From DATJPD01 sp036394195 (GTDB taxonomy: Bacteria > Pseudomonadota > Alphaproteobacteria > CACIAM-22H2): 52,633 bases of DNA. The translations under genes and the position numbers were made by a program. Below the pieces are notes generated by a model. It did not search any database and had not been told where the DNA came from. It was given only the letters and a program-made list of their open reading frames with translations. The stretch is from positions 1 through 52,633 of the forward strand of contig DASWFO010000030.1 of NCBI GenBank assembly GCA_036394195.1. The letters are read 5' to 3'. Of this stretch, positions 41,890 to 50,764 are shown piece by piece. Positions within the stretch are counted from its first letter, which is position 1. Each line of letters opens with the position of its first letter.

Positions 41890-43638
41890 ATGCACGACAT
41901 CGTCATTCGCGGCGGCACCATCATCGACGGGACAGGCCAGCCGGGATTCACCGGTGACGTGGCCATCGCGGGGTCGACGATCGCGGCGGTCGGCGGCAAG
42001 CAGGGACCGGGCCGGCGCGAGATCGACGCCAGCGGATTGCTGGTCACCCCGGGCTGGGTCGACGTGCACACCCATTACGATGCGCAAGCGATGTGGGACC
42101 CGTTCCTGGCCCCGTCGTCCTGGCACGGCGTCACCACGGTGCTGTTCGGCAATTGCGGCGTCGGCTTCGCGCCAGTGCGGCCGGAGCATCGGGCGGCGCT
42201 GATGGACCTCACTGAAGGTGTGGAGGAGATCCCGGGGGCTGCCCTCGCCGCCGGCTTGAGCTGGGACTGGGAGAGCTTTCCCGACTTCCTCGACGCGCTG
42301 GAACGCTCGCCGCGCGCCCTCGACATCGCGGCGCAGATCGCGCACCTGCCGCTCAGGGTATACGCGATGGGCGATCGTGCCATCCGTCGCGAGGCCGCGA
42401 CGGCGGACGACATCGCGCTGATGCGCCGCCTCACCGCCGAGGCGTTGCGCGCCGGCGCGTTCGGCTTCACCACGTCGCGGACGGACTCCCACAAGACGCC
42501 GTCCGGCGAGCTGGTGCCATCGCGCTATTCCGAAGCCGACGAGCTGATGGGCATCGGCCGCGCGCTCGGCGACGTGGGCGCCGGCGCCTTCGGCATGAAC
42601 AGCGACTTCGACGACGAGGCGGCCGAGATCGCGTGGATGACGAGGCTCGCCAAGGAGACCGGCCGCCCGGTGTGGTTCCTGCTCACCGACCGCTACAAGG
42701 ATGGCGGCCGCTGGCGGCGGCTCCTGGACGCGGTGCACGCCGCGCGCGCGGCCGGCGCGCATCTCACGGCGCAAATCGCCGGACGGCCGATCGGCGTCAT
42801 CATGGGCGTCGGCACGGCGCTCAACCCCTTCACCATCCGCCCGAGCTATCGCCAGCTCGACGGCCTTAGCATTCCGGCCCAGCTCGAGCGCCTTCGCGAT
42901 CCGGCGCTGCGCCGCGCGATCCTTGCCGAGACGCCGTCGGCCGAAGAGGTCGCCAAACTCGCGCAGTTCCGACAGTACATCACGTCGCGCTGGGACAAGA
43001 TCTTCGTCATGGGCGATCCGCCGGACTACGAGCCGCCGCCGGAAGCGAGCATCGCCGCCATCGCGGCCAAGGAAGGCCGCCGGCCCGACGAGGTCGCCTA
43101 CGATTACATGATCGCGGGCCCCGACCGCTTCCTGTTCTTCCCCGTCGTCAACTACACGGCGGGCGATCACGCGCCGATCCGCGAGATGCTCACGGACACA
43201 GGCACGCTGCTCGGCCTCAGCGACGGCGGCGCCCATTGCGGATCGATCGTCGATGCCGGCACGCCGAGCTACATGCTGCTGCACTGGGCGCGCGACCGCG
43301 CGCGCGGTCCGCGTCTGCCGCTGGAGCTCCTGGTGAAACGCCAGACCAGCGAGACCGCCGACTTCTTCGGCTTCGCCGACCGCGGCCGGCTGGCGCCGGG
43401 GCTGCGCGCCGATGTCAACCTGATCGACTTCAACCGCCTGCGGCTGTACCAGCCGGAATTCGTCAACGACCTGCCCGGCGGCGGCCTGCGGCTTGTCCAG
43501 CGCGTCGATGGCTACGAAGCGACCCTCGTCGCCGGCCTGCCGGTGTTCGAGCGCGGCCAGCACACCGGGGCCCTGCCCGGCAAGCTGGTGCGCGCCCCGG
43601 TGCCCGGCCCGGCCAAGGTCTCCGCGGCGGCGGATTAA
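41890..43638 (+). CDS. Amidohydrolase, D-aminoacylase / N-acyl-D-amino-acid deacylase-like
   Basis: The 582-residue protein begins MHDIVIRGGTIIDGTGQPG, then GWVDVHTHYDAQAMWDP with the HxH metal pair. NCGVGFAP follows and later the acidic ligand region LSDGGAHC. The C-terminal beta-sandwich ends with LAPGLRADVNLIDF. This is the D-aminoacylase branch of the amidohydrolase superfamily, which removes acyl groups from N-acyl-D-amino acids with one or two zinc ions in the cytoplasm. Substrate is inferred only. The ATG at 41890 is taken because the family motif begins there. Confidence 0.88.
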   Translation: MHDIVIRGGTIIDGTGQPGFTGDVAIAGSTIAAVGGKQGPGRREIDASGLLVTPGWVDVHTHYDAQAMWDPFLAPSSWHGVTTVLFGNCGVGFAPVRPEHRAALMDLTEGVEEIPGAALAAGLSWDWESFPDFLDALERSPRALDIAAQIAHLPLRVYAMGDRAIRREAATADDIALMRRLTAEALRAGAFGFTTSRTDSHKTPSGELVPSRYSEADELMGIGRALGDVGAGAFGMNSDFDDEAAEIAWMTRLAKETGRPVWFLLTDRYKDGGRWRRLLDAVHAARAAGAHLTAQIAGRPIGVIMGVGTALNPFTIRPSYRQLDGLSIPAQLERLRDPALRRAILAETPSAEEVAKLAQFRQYITSRWDKIFVMGDPPDYEPPPEASIAAIAAKEGRRPDEVAYDYMIAGPDRFLFFPVVNYTAGDHAPIREMLTDTGTLLGLSDGGAHCGSIVDAGTPSYMLLHWARDRARGPRLPLELLVKRQTSETADFFGFADRGRLAPGLRADVNLIDFNRLRLYQPEFVNDLPGGGLRLVQRVDGYEATLVAGLPVFERGQHTGALPGKLVRAPVPGPAKVSAAAD

Positions 43639-43965
43639 GCACCGATCCGCCCGCCCCCCTGAATCCGGCGCAATACTGCAATTGTTTTCGTAAGCCACTG
43701 ACGAACCTTTCGAATAGCGCCACAAAAGAATTGCAGCGGGTCAAAACGCGATCGCAATACGCAATTCTCTCCCGCCCGTGCGGCGCCCATGTCTTACGCG
43801 CCGGTCCGCGGCCCCGGGATCTCGGAAGACCCTGTGAAGGCCGCGAACGCAGCGCAAAGCGCGCCGGAATCCATGGCAAACAACGACTGAGTTCAGAAAC
43901 GGATGCGGAATTCCGAATGTCACCCTGGCCAAGCCCATATCTTCCGCAAGGAGCCCAAAACTCTG

Positions 43966-43986
43966 ACAGGGGGCGAAGCCCCCTGT
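43966..43986 (+). repeat. CGAAG-loop hairpin, like that at 3978-4000
   Basis: ACAGGGGG pairs with CCCCCTGT around the loop CGAAG. The element shares GGGGCGAAGCCCC with the hairpin in the 3938-4085 block. It lies directly before the transposase remnant. Confidence 0.65.
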
Positions 43987-43988
43987 GG

Positions 43989-44180
43989 GTCACCGGCCAT
44001 GTCAAAGCCGAGCATCGCATGGATCGCAATTACCTGACGGGTCGCGACGGCGATCGTATCAACGCCGTACTCGCCGCCGCCGGCTTCAACTTCTCGCTCC
44101 TCCTGCGCTGGCTGGGCGAACTCTTGCGTGCCTTGTTACTCGTGCTCGCTCGACCGCCCGTCGCAGCCACGGCAATGTGA
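43989..44180 (+). pseudogene. C-terminal fragment of an IS5-like transposase
   Basis: The frame reads VTGHVKAEHRMDRNYLTGRD, then GDRINAVLAAAGFNFSLLLR and WLGELLRALL to a stop at 44180. This is the last ~63 residues of IS5-group DDE transposases, where GHxKxxHRMxRNxLxGxxGD precedes two final helices. The catalytic Glu motif just upstream and everything before it are gone; a hairpin sits in its place. It is a relic of an insertion event and cannot move. Confidence 0.7.
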
Positions 44181-44442
44181 AATCAGCCGAGATCAGCGTT
44201 CTTCACGGACGACTGGTTAGTCGGCCTTAACGTGGCTTCCCGCGATGCTCCGGTCGCCGCTGGAACGGCTGGCCGAACGCGTGGTGCCTGATGTTATCGG
44301 CCTGGGCCGCATAGTTGTGGATTTTTCCTAAGGGGTTTTACGCAGTGTCTTGCCAGCGTCTCATATCTCCAGGTTGCGCCCAACTCTTGCGAAGCGCGAT
44401 ACTCGCGCATCGCCTAGGGGGAAGGTTAACGGAACGGGGGAA

Positions 44443-45462
44443 ATGGCGAACAGTCTAGGTGGCGAGGGCGGTCGGGGGGCCGCCAGTTCTGCCGACGCAA
44501 ACGTCAGCGCAGACGAAGCAAGACGAAAGGCAGCGAGTTTCTCGATCGCAGACTTGCGGGTCCGCCTGCTCGACACGTCTGCTCGCAACAACCGCATTGC
44601 GTTCCGCCACAGCGAGCGCTCGCGCAACCACGCCCGTGTCGTCGACACGGCGCCCAACCTTGTGTACGAGGCGCTCGTCGACGGGCGCACGCTGAAATTC
44701 AAGGCGCTGCCCCCTCCCGACGACGAACCGGCGGACGAACGGACCGACAAGTTCCTGGCCGCGCTAGAAGCAGCCCGCAACAGTGACGAGGATTACCGGA
44801 CGGCGATGGACGCCCTGACGGAGGACGAGGCGTCTTCCGAGCTGGCCGCCAAGATCGAACGCAAGTTGCGCGACAAGGTCCGCGCCGACCTCGGCTTGCC
44901 GCCGAGGAAGGTCCCGGATCCGAAATCGCTTGCCCAATACGCGCGGGAACTCGGCATCGACCCTTCTTACGACCTCGCCACCAAGCCCAAGCAACCCGAC
45001 GAAGAGCGGGAAGACGTGCTGCAGGCGCTGCCGCTCCCCGATCCGATGGAGCGGAAGCTCTCGAAAATTCGCGACGGCGCGAGGACGGCCGAAGAAGAAA
45101 TCGGGGTGAACCCGCTGCACGTCGCCTTCGGTTTCCTCGAATGGTACGAAAGCGAGGATTCCGAGCGACCGCTGTTTAGCCCGTTGCTCCTGCTTCCCAT
45201 CGAAATGGACCGGAGGATCGTCCGCAGCAAATATCAGTACTCCATCCACGGAATCGGCGAGGACGCGCAAACCAACCTGACGCTGTCGGAACGGTTGCAC
45301 CGAGATTTCGCCCTGCGCCCGCCGCCGTTCGAGGAGGCGGGTGACCCCGAGACCTACATCGAGAAAGTGAGGGAGAAAATCTGCTCTGGGCGCCGCGAAA
45401 GCCAACATGTTGAGCGGGAGAACTGGCGCGCCACTCAGGACAAACAGAGAACCCCTATGTAA
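44443..45462 (+). CDS. N-terminal fragment of a DUF4011 helicase-type protein
   Basis: The 339-residue product resembles the first part of the large DUF4011 helicases, which usually have well over 1000 residues. Visible marks are LRVRLLDTSARNNRIAFRHS near the N-terminus, NLVYEALVDGRTLKF, and in the middle EEIGVNPLHVAFGFLEWYES followed by PLLLLPIEM. No helicase motifs are present, as the homology ends near EKVREKICSG and an unrelated tail runs to the stop. Full proteins of this class are associated with phage-defence islands. The start has GGAACGGGGG before it. The neighbours are an IS remnant and an efflux lipoprotein, so truncation during rearrangement is likely. Confidence 0.65.
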   Translation: MANSLGGEGGRGAASSADANVSADEARRKAASFSIADLRVRLLDTSARNNRIAFRHSERSRNHARVVDTAPNLVYEALVDGRTLKFKALPPPDDEPADERTDKFLAALEAARNSDEDYRTAMDALTEDEASSELAAKIERKLRDKVRADLGLPPRKVPDPKSLAQYARELGIDPSYDLATKPKQPDEEREDVLQALPLPDPMERKLSKIRDGARTAEEEIGVNPLHVAFGFLEWYESEDSERPLFSPLLLLPIEMDRRIVRSKYQYSIHGIGEDAQTNLTLSERLHRDFALRPPPFEEAGDPETYIEKVREKICSGRRESQHVERENWRATQDKQRTPM

Positions 45463-45557
45463 TTGCAATCAATAGATAATTTCTCCTTATTAAAAATCCG
45501 CAAGCAAGCCGTAATCGCACCAGCTAAAGTCGTTATCAGTCAATTGGGAAGTCGTCT

Positions 45558-47018
45558 ATGCGATTCGGAGCTGGGGCAACCGGAGCGGGAATAAAACGGG
45601 GGTCACACCCGATTTTGGTCTTGCTTCGAGGTCTGATAGTGACGCTGCCCCTGGACGGCTGCGTGCTCTCCGGCGACAAACCGGAGCCGGGGCTGGACAT
45701 TCCTCAGGCTTATAGCGCCGGACCGAAGAATCCGAAGGCGGCTGAAGCTGCCTTGCCGTCGCTCGACTGGTGGCGCGCGTTTGGTTCGCGTGAGCTGACC
45801 GAGATCATCGAGGAAGCACGCGACGCCAATCTCGACATCGCCGCCGCGGTCGCGCGCATCGTTCAGGCCGACGCCAATGCGCGGATTGGCGGTGCGGCGC
45901 TGTTGCCGGCCGTGGGTCTCAACGCGGCTGCCGCCCATGCGCGCTTCTCGCAGAGCCGCGGTGGCGAGCAAAGCAATTTCTTGGCTTCGCTTACCGCCGG
46001 GTATGAAGTCGACTTCTGGGGTAAGAACCGCGCGGCGCTGCGCGCCTTGGAGGAGACCGCTGTTGCCAGCCGTTTCGACCGCGAGGTGGTGGCGCTGTCG
46101 ACGGTGGTGGCGGCGGCCAATTCCTACTTCCAGGTGCTGGCGGCGCAGGACCGGCTGCGCGTCGCACTCAACAACTATGAGAGCGCACAACGGGTGCTCA
46201 ACGTGGTCCAGCAGCGTGTCGATGCGGGCACGGCCTCCCCGCTGGAAATTGCACAGGAGGAAAGCGTGGTCGGAACCCAGCGCGCCGCCATCCCGCCGCT
46301 CGAACAGACGCTCGCGCAATTTCGCAATGCACTTGCTGTCCTGATGGCGCGCTCGCCCGAGCAAGTGCGCATTCGCGGCGGCGCGCTCAATGACATCGCC
46401 GTGCCGCACGTAACGCCCGGCTTGCCATCCGAATTGCTGACGCAACGGCCGGACATCCGCGAGGCGGAAGCCCAACTCGCGGCCGCCAATGCCAATGTCG
46501 GAAATGCGCGCGCGCTGCTTCTGCCGAGGATCATTTTAACCGGTGAAGGCGGCTATCAGAGCGCGCTGCTCAAGACGCTGCTGTCGCCGGAGTCTGCTTT
46601 CTACACGCTCGCCGCCGGGCTCACGCAACCGATCTTCGAAGGCGGCAGGCTGTTAGGCAACGTCGATCTACAAAAGGGCAGGCAGGACGAGTTATTGCAG
46701 ACTTATCGCAAGGCGGTGATCTCTGCCTTTTCCGATGTGGAGACCGCGTTGACCGGCATCGATAACGCAGAGGACCGGGAGCGGCTGCAACGTGACGTGG
46801 TCACGGCCTCGCGGCGCGCCTTCGACATATCCGAGACGCGCTTGCGCGAAGGCACCATCGATCTCGTGACGGTGCTGCAGACGCAGCAGACGCTCTACGC
46901 CGCAGAAGATGCGCTGGTGCAGGCACGGCTCGCGCGTGTTCAGGCGGTTGTCAGTTTGTATCAGGCGCTGGGCGGGGGCTGGTTGCCAAAACCCGTGGAA
47001 GGCATGAATGCACGGTGA
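45558..47018 (+). CDS. Outer-membrane efflux lipoprotein (NodT family), third copy
   Basis: The 486-residue protein has an N-terminal hydrophobic segment and a probable lipobox PLDGC near residue 35. The OEP motif LPSELLTQRPDIREAEAQL is present, and the end reads ARVQAVVSLYQALGGGWLP. Its TolC-type coiled coils are in the usual place. The nearest inner-membrane exporter is the MacAB-like set at 48722-52180, on the opposite strand, which could use it as duct, though they do not share an operon. The region just upstream (45463-45557) is notably A/T-rich. Confidence 0.88.
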   Translation: MRFGAGATGAGIKRGSHPILVLLRGLIVTLPLDGCVLSGDKPEPGLDIPQAYSAGPKNPKAAEAALPSLDWWRAFGSRELTEIIEEARDANLDIAAAVARIVQADANARIGGAALLPAVGLNAAAAHARFSQSRGGEQSNFLASLTAGYEVDFWGKNRAALRALEETAVASRFDREVVALSTVVAAANSYFQVLAAQDRLRVALNNYESAQRVLNVVQQRVDAGTASPLEIAQEESVVGTQRAAIPPLEQTLAQFRNALAVLMARSPEQVRIRGGALNDIAVPHVTPGLPSELLTQRPDIREAEAQLAAANANVGNARALLLPRIILTGEGGYQSALLKTLLSPESAFYTLAAGLTQPIFEGGRLLGNVDLQKGRQDELLQTYRKAVISAFSDVETALTGIDNAEDRERLQRDVVTASRRAFDISETRLREGTIDLVTVLQTQQTLYAAEDALVQARLARVQAVVSLYQALGGGWLPKPVEGMNAR

Positions 47019-47384
47019 ACTTCCCAAATATGCCCTCCTCAAACCCACCCGCACCCAGCACTACGTAGCTCTCGACTCACAAGCGCCAAGGCCAACATTC
47101 GTCGAGCCGCATCAGCGTCATCAGCCCTCTTCGCCTCGGGGCGAGGATCCACTGCAGTATAATCCCTGCACGTCATCACAACTGCCGCCGGCGTACTTCC
47201 TCCTCCGCGAATCAGGAAGCGCAAGCGAACCACGCCGATAAGCCTTGGCAGTCTCCCACGAGTCAGGATCCAACCCTTCTGGTATGAGACGTTCACGTTT
47301 CCGCGGACAATCGGCACAACCGCAATCATCCAAAGACCATGACGGCGTCGTTTTACCGCAGGTCAAGGTGCCTATGTCGGGCGA
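47019..47384. other. Intergenic region, no gene supported
   Basis: The 366 bases after the efflux gene contain a reverse-strand frame at 47121-47366 (81 residues, with a CGCADCPRKRERL stretch). I recognise nothing in it and it has no clear ribosome site. A TATAAT-like box occurs at 47158-47163. I leave the frame uncalled. Confidence 0.4.
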
Positions 47385-48357
47385 TCAAAGCCGCCACAGC
47401 TCGATGGACGCAGGTTTTTTCAGTGGATCGAGCATGCCTTTGACGTTCATGACGAGACCGCGACCGTTTTTGAGCAGTCTGGTAACCAGCGGCCAGCCCG
47501 ATACCCGGTAACAGTCGTGAGCCACCGCGATCACGGCTGCATCGGCAGGGAGGGGGTCGCTTTGCAACACGAGCCCGTATTCCTCCACAACCACCGCAGG
47601 ATCGGCAATCGGGTCTTGAACCTGCACGCTTATGCCAAACGATTGAAACTCTCGAACAATATCAATGGCGCGGGAATTGCGTATGTCGACAACGTTTTCT
47701 TTGAACGTCAGTCCCAACAGTGTCACTCGCTCCGCCTGCAAACCGGCTCGCAAGAGACAGCGTAGACACTCGCGCGCAATCCGCACACCAAGAGTCGTTG
47801 TTGATGCGCCGACCCGCGAGAATCACGTCGGGGTGGTACCCAGCTTTTGGGGCCCGATGGGTAAGGTAATACGGATCGATCCCTATGCAGTGCCCGCCGA
47901 CCAGGCCAGGCATGAAATTGAGGAAGGTCCATTTCGTGCTGGCCGCTGCCAGCACATCCATCGTGTCGATGCCGATCTCGTGGAAGATGGCCGCCAGCTC
48001 GTTCATGAATGCGATGTTGAGATCGCGCTGCGCATTCTCGATCACCTTGGCTGCTTCCGCGACCTTGATCGATGATGCCCGGTGCAGTCCCGCGGCGACT
48101 ACCGAGCCGTAGACCGCGGCGATGATGTCGAGCGTCCGCGCATCCTGGCCGGCCACGATTTTCGTGATCGTCTCGAAACGATGGGACTTGTCACCCGGAT
48201 TGATCCTTTCGGGCGAATAGCCGACCGTGAAATCACGTCCCGCCGAGAGACCCGAAGCCTGCTCCAGAACCGGCACGCAATCTTCCTCGGTCGCACCGGG
48301 ATAGACGGTAGATTCGTAGACGACAATATCGCCTTTCTTGAGGGCCTTGCACGCCCC
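47385..48357 (-). pseudogene. UDP-N-acetylhexosamine dehydrogenase (WecC/TviB-like), truncated and frameshifted
   Basis: The reverse strand from 48357 reads KALKKGDIVVYESTVYPGAT, SPERINPGDK and FMPGLVGGHCIGIDPYYLTH, where the Cys of GGHCIGIDPYY is the active-site thiol. It then continues as AGYHPDVILAGRRINND. Near 47790-47797 a one-base frameshift follows, after which a second frame continues ARECLRCLLRAGLQAERV, LLGLTFKENVVDIRNSRA and the C-terminus at 47385. The N-terminal ~110 residues with the NAD fold are missing. Intact members make UDP-hexuronic acids for surface polysaccharides. It is certainly not functional as read here, unless the shift is a sequencing error and the N-terminus lies elsewhere. 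Confidence 0.82.
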
Positions 48358-48467
48358 TCACACATTCGAATGCCTGCTTGCGGACAGCCTGTTATCAAGA
48401 CGCGACCGTCTACGCCCTCGCGTACGGTCTTGACCGCAAAACGGTCGCTCAAGCACGAAATTTACCA

Positions 48468-48626
48468 GTACCCTGTTTCCGAAGTTCGTGATTCGCCCGC
48501 TGCAATCTCCGGACACGAACTTCGTAAACAAAAGGGTACCAGAATCATAAATTAGCTAGTGCCCTTTGCTTTCCGAAGTTCGCGTAAGAGGTTGCCGCGA
48601 TGGAGCGCGAACTTCGGAAAGCGGGC
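48468..48626 (+). repeat. Four copies of a ~25-bp element as two inverted pairs
   Basis: The arms are 48468-48490 with 48514-48539, and 48559-48584 with 48606-48626. Consensus is GTRCCCTTT, two variable bases, then TTTCCGAAGTTCGYG. Within the second pair 16 bases (48569-48584 and 48606-48621) are a perfect inverted repeat separated by 21 bases. The first pair is separated by 23 bases. No gene lies across them. The layout resembles recombinase or transposase binding ends, but no recombinase is in the window. Confidence 0.75.
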
Positions 48627-48721
48627 AGAGTCGGCACCGGTGCAACGCGCGCCGTCGCAATCTGACTCGGGGCAACAGTAATCGTGCAGCGCCTGCCTGA
48701 CCGTCGGACACGGCCACCCGA

Positions 48722-50023
48722 CTATTCCGTCCGCAGGGCTACCATGGGATCCAGCCGTGAGGCTCGGAAGGCCGGCAGCGAGCCGAAAGCGACACCAACG
48801 AGCCCCGTGACAAGACTTGCAAGCAGAACCACGCTCGGACTGATCAGGACAGGCCATCCGCCGTAGCGCGCGATAATCGCCGCTGTTATGGCTCCGATAA
48901 TCGTCCCAGCGACCGCGCCAAGAACAGCCAGAGCCACGGCTTCGATCAGAAACTGATTGCGAATGTCACGCCTTCGTGCGCCTACTGCCATCCGCAGGCC
49001 GATTTCGCGCGTGCGTTCGGTCACCGAAACGAGCATTGTGTTCATGATGCTGATCCCCCCGACGGCGAGCGAGATCGAAGCAATAGCCGCAAGCAGCCAG
49101 CTGAAGCTCTTGGCAGTCGCCTCCTGAACCTCAAGCGCCTCCGCCGGGTCGAATATGCCGAAATCGTTTTTCATTCCCCGTGCAATGCCGCGCCTGGCCT
49201 TGAGAGCGTCTTCGACGGCTTGCTTCACCTGCCGCGCTGAAGCAGACGTGCCGTACTTGATGACCAGGTAGTCAAGAGCCTGATAGTTCACCTGATGTGG
49301 ATAGCTGATGGGCCGCGCTGGCTTCTTCTCGTTGTTCAAATCGCTGGTCAATTTCAACTGGTCCTCGTCGGGATCGATCTCCTGCTGAGCGCCCAGCACC
49401 CGGCTTCTCGCCGCCCGCAATGGAATAATGACGATGTCGTCCATGGGCTTTCCTGATCCGCTCTCACCTTTCCTTTCGAGAACGCCGATTACCGTGAATG
49501 GGACGTTGTTGATGCGCATGGTCGCACCCAAGCGCGGCTCGCCGTCGAATAATTTGTCGGCGATCACTTGTCCAATGATCGCAACCTTCGCTCCGGACCC
49601 GATCTCTTCGCGATTGAACAACCGACCGGAGATCAGCGACCAATCGCGCGCGATCAGGTAATCCCCATCGTTGCCCCAGACCGTGGTGCCCCAATGCCGA
49701 TTGCCTGCAATCGACTGGACGCTGCCCCAGATGATTGGCGCCGAGACCTCAACCCCCGCTATCTCGCGCAACATGGCCGCCGCCTCATCTTCAGTGAGAG
49801 CGTGCCGCGCCCCAGCAACGTAGGAATAGGGCTCGATGAATAACAGGTTGGTCCCCAATTTGTCGATTTTTTCGCTGATTTGCGACCTGGCGCCTTCTCC
49901 GACGGCGACCATGCACACGAGAGCTGCAACGCCCAGCACAATTCCCAGCGTGGTGAGCGCACTTCGCAACCGATTTACTCGGAGCGATTGAATCGCAAGG
50001 CGGATGGTCTCGACAAGGTTCAT
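48722..50023 (-). CDS. MacB-like ABC exporter permease (no fused ATPase)
   Basis: The 433-residue protein has an N-terminal helix (RSALTTLGIVLGVAALVCMVAV) and a periplasmic MacB core of about 220 residues. Three C-terminal helices follow, including SLAVGGISIMNTMLVSVTERTR, written as the known FtsX-like motif, and then GLRMAVGARRRDI. E. coli MacB has ATPase and permease in one chain; here they are two genes. It exports macrolides, lipopeptides or heme-like compounds by a mechanotransmission action. It overlaps the ATPase gene by four bases. Confidence 0.9.
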   Translation of the reverse strand: MNLVETIRLAIQSLRVNRLRSALTTLGIVLGVAALVCMVAVGEGARSQISEKIDKLGTNLLFIEPYSYVAGARHALTEDEAAAMLREIAGVEVSAPIIWGSVQSIAGNRHWGTTVWGNDGDYLIARDWSLISGRLFNREEIGSGAKVAIIGQVIADKLFDGEPRLGATMRINNVPFTVIGVLERKGESGSGKPMDDIVIIPLRAARSRVLGAQQEIDPDEDQLKLTSDLNNEKKPARPISYPHQVNYQALDYLVIKYGTSASARQVKQAVEDALKARRGIARGMKNDFGIFDPAEALEVQEATAKSFSWLLAAIASISLAVGGISIMNTMLVSVTERTREIGLRMAVGARRRDIRNQFLIEAVALAVLGAVAGTIIGAITAAIIARYGGWPVLISPSVVLLASLVTGLVGVAFGSLPAFRASRLDPMVALRTE

Positions 50024-50754
50024 CGATTTACGAACTGGCGATGGTACGCGGAGAGCTTCTGGCTGTTGATGGCTCCGTCATCATTTATGATGCGGCCGTC
50101 AAGAAGTGTAATTCGCCGGCTCACGCGCCTGGCGACTTCGGGAGCGTGGGTGACGATCACGATCGTCCTACCATCCCGGTTGAGGTCTTCGAATAATGAG
50201 AGGACGGATTCGGCAGTCTTGCTGTCCAAGGCACCGGTCGGTTCGTCTGCCAAAATCAAAAGCGGATCATTGACCAGGGCGCGGGCAATCGCGACGCGCT
50301 GCTGCTCTCCGCCCGAGAGCTGTTGAGGCCAGTGCTCCAGGCGACCCGAGAGCCCAACTCGTTCGAGCGCGTTGCGAGCGCGTCGTCGTCGTTCGGATGA
50401 TCCAAGGCCCGCATAGATCAATGGCATTTCCACATTTTCAATGGCACTGCTGCGGGAGAGCAGCGAAGCCATCTGGAACACAAAGCCGATTTCTCGATTC
50501 CTGATGGAGGCGCGTTCATCTTCGCTGAGATTCGCAACCTCGCGGCCTTTGAGATAGTAGCGCCCGGCGTCTGGCCGATCTAGGAGGCCGAGCATGCTCA
50601 TGAGCGTTGATTTGCCAGATCCGGACCGGCCCACGACGCCCAGCAACTCGCCCGCCGCGACGCTGAACGAAACATCGGCGAGTGCCTGGATCGTTGCGCC
50701 GCCGATGTCGTAACGCTTGCTCAGGCCCTCAGCGAAAACCAGAGGATCGGTCAT
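50020..50754 (-). CDS. MacB/LolD-type ABC ATPase
   Basis: The 244-residue protein has Walker A GRSGSGKST, Q-loop FQMASLL, signature LSGGEQQR, Walker B LLILADEPTGALD and H-switch VTHAPE. All are intact. It belongs with the LolD/MacB ATPases. It overlaps the permease by four bases and follows the adaptor gene by 10 bases, giving the operon macA-like, ATPase, permease. Confidence 0.9.
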   Translation of the reverse strand: MTDPLVFAEGLSKRYDIGGATIQALADVSFSVAAGELLGVVGRSGSGKSTLMSMLGLLDRPDAGRYYLKGREVANLSEDERASIRNREIGFVFQMASLLSRSSAIENVEMPLIYAGLGSSERRRRARNALERVGLSGRLEHWPQQLSGGEQQRVAIARALVNDPLLILADEPTGALDSKTAESVLSLFEDLNRDGRTIVIVTHAPEVARRVSRRITLLDGRIINDDGAINSQKLSAYHRQFVNR

Positions 50755-50764
50755 GCGAACCTCC

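Larger units (their letters stand above)
43639..44442. other. Intergenic region with IS remnant and no complete gene
   Basis: The 804 bases hold no intact gene. From 43639 to 43965 I see only short A/T-richer stretches with scattered stops. A CGAAG-loop hairpin lies at 43966-43986 and a transposase tail at 43989-44180 (both listed separately). After 44180 a short stretch around TTCTTCACGGACGACT may be the insertion-sequence end. The remainder up to 44442 is promoter-like space before the DUF4011 fragment. Confidence 0.5.

Noticed and set aside
39436..43725. Very long reverse-strand open frame (1429 residues)
   Set aside because: It lies opposite the histidine kinase, repeat protein and aminoacylase, all of which have clear motifs. 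The frame is Arg/Ala/Gly-rich with no domain, as expected for antisense of high-GC codons.
44350..44442. Longer start for the DUF4011 fragment at 44350
   Set aside because: It would use TTG with no ribosome site, and the extra residues do not match the family.
47121..47366. 81-residue reverse-strand ORF with CGCADCPR
   Set aside because: No family is recognised and no ribosome site is evident; kept only as a note in the gap entry.
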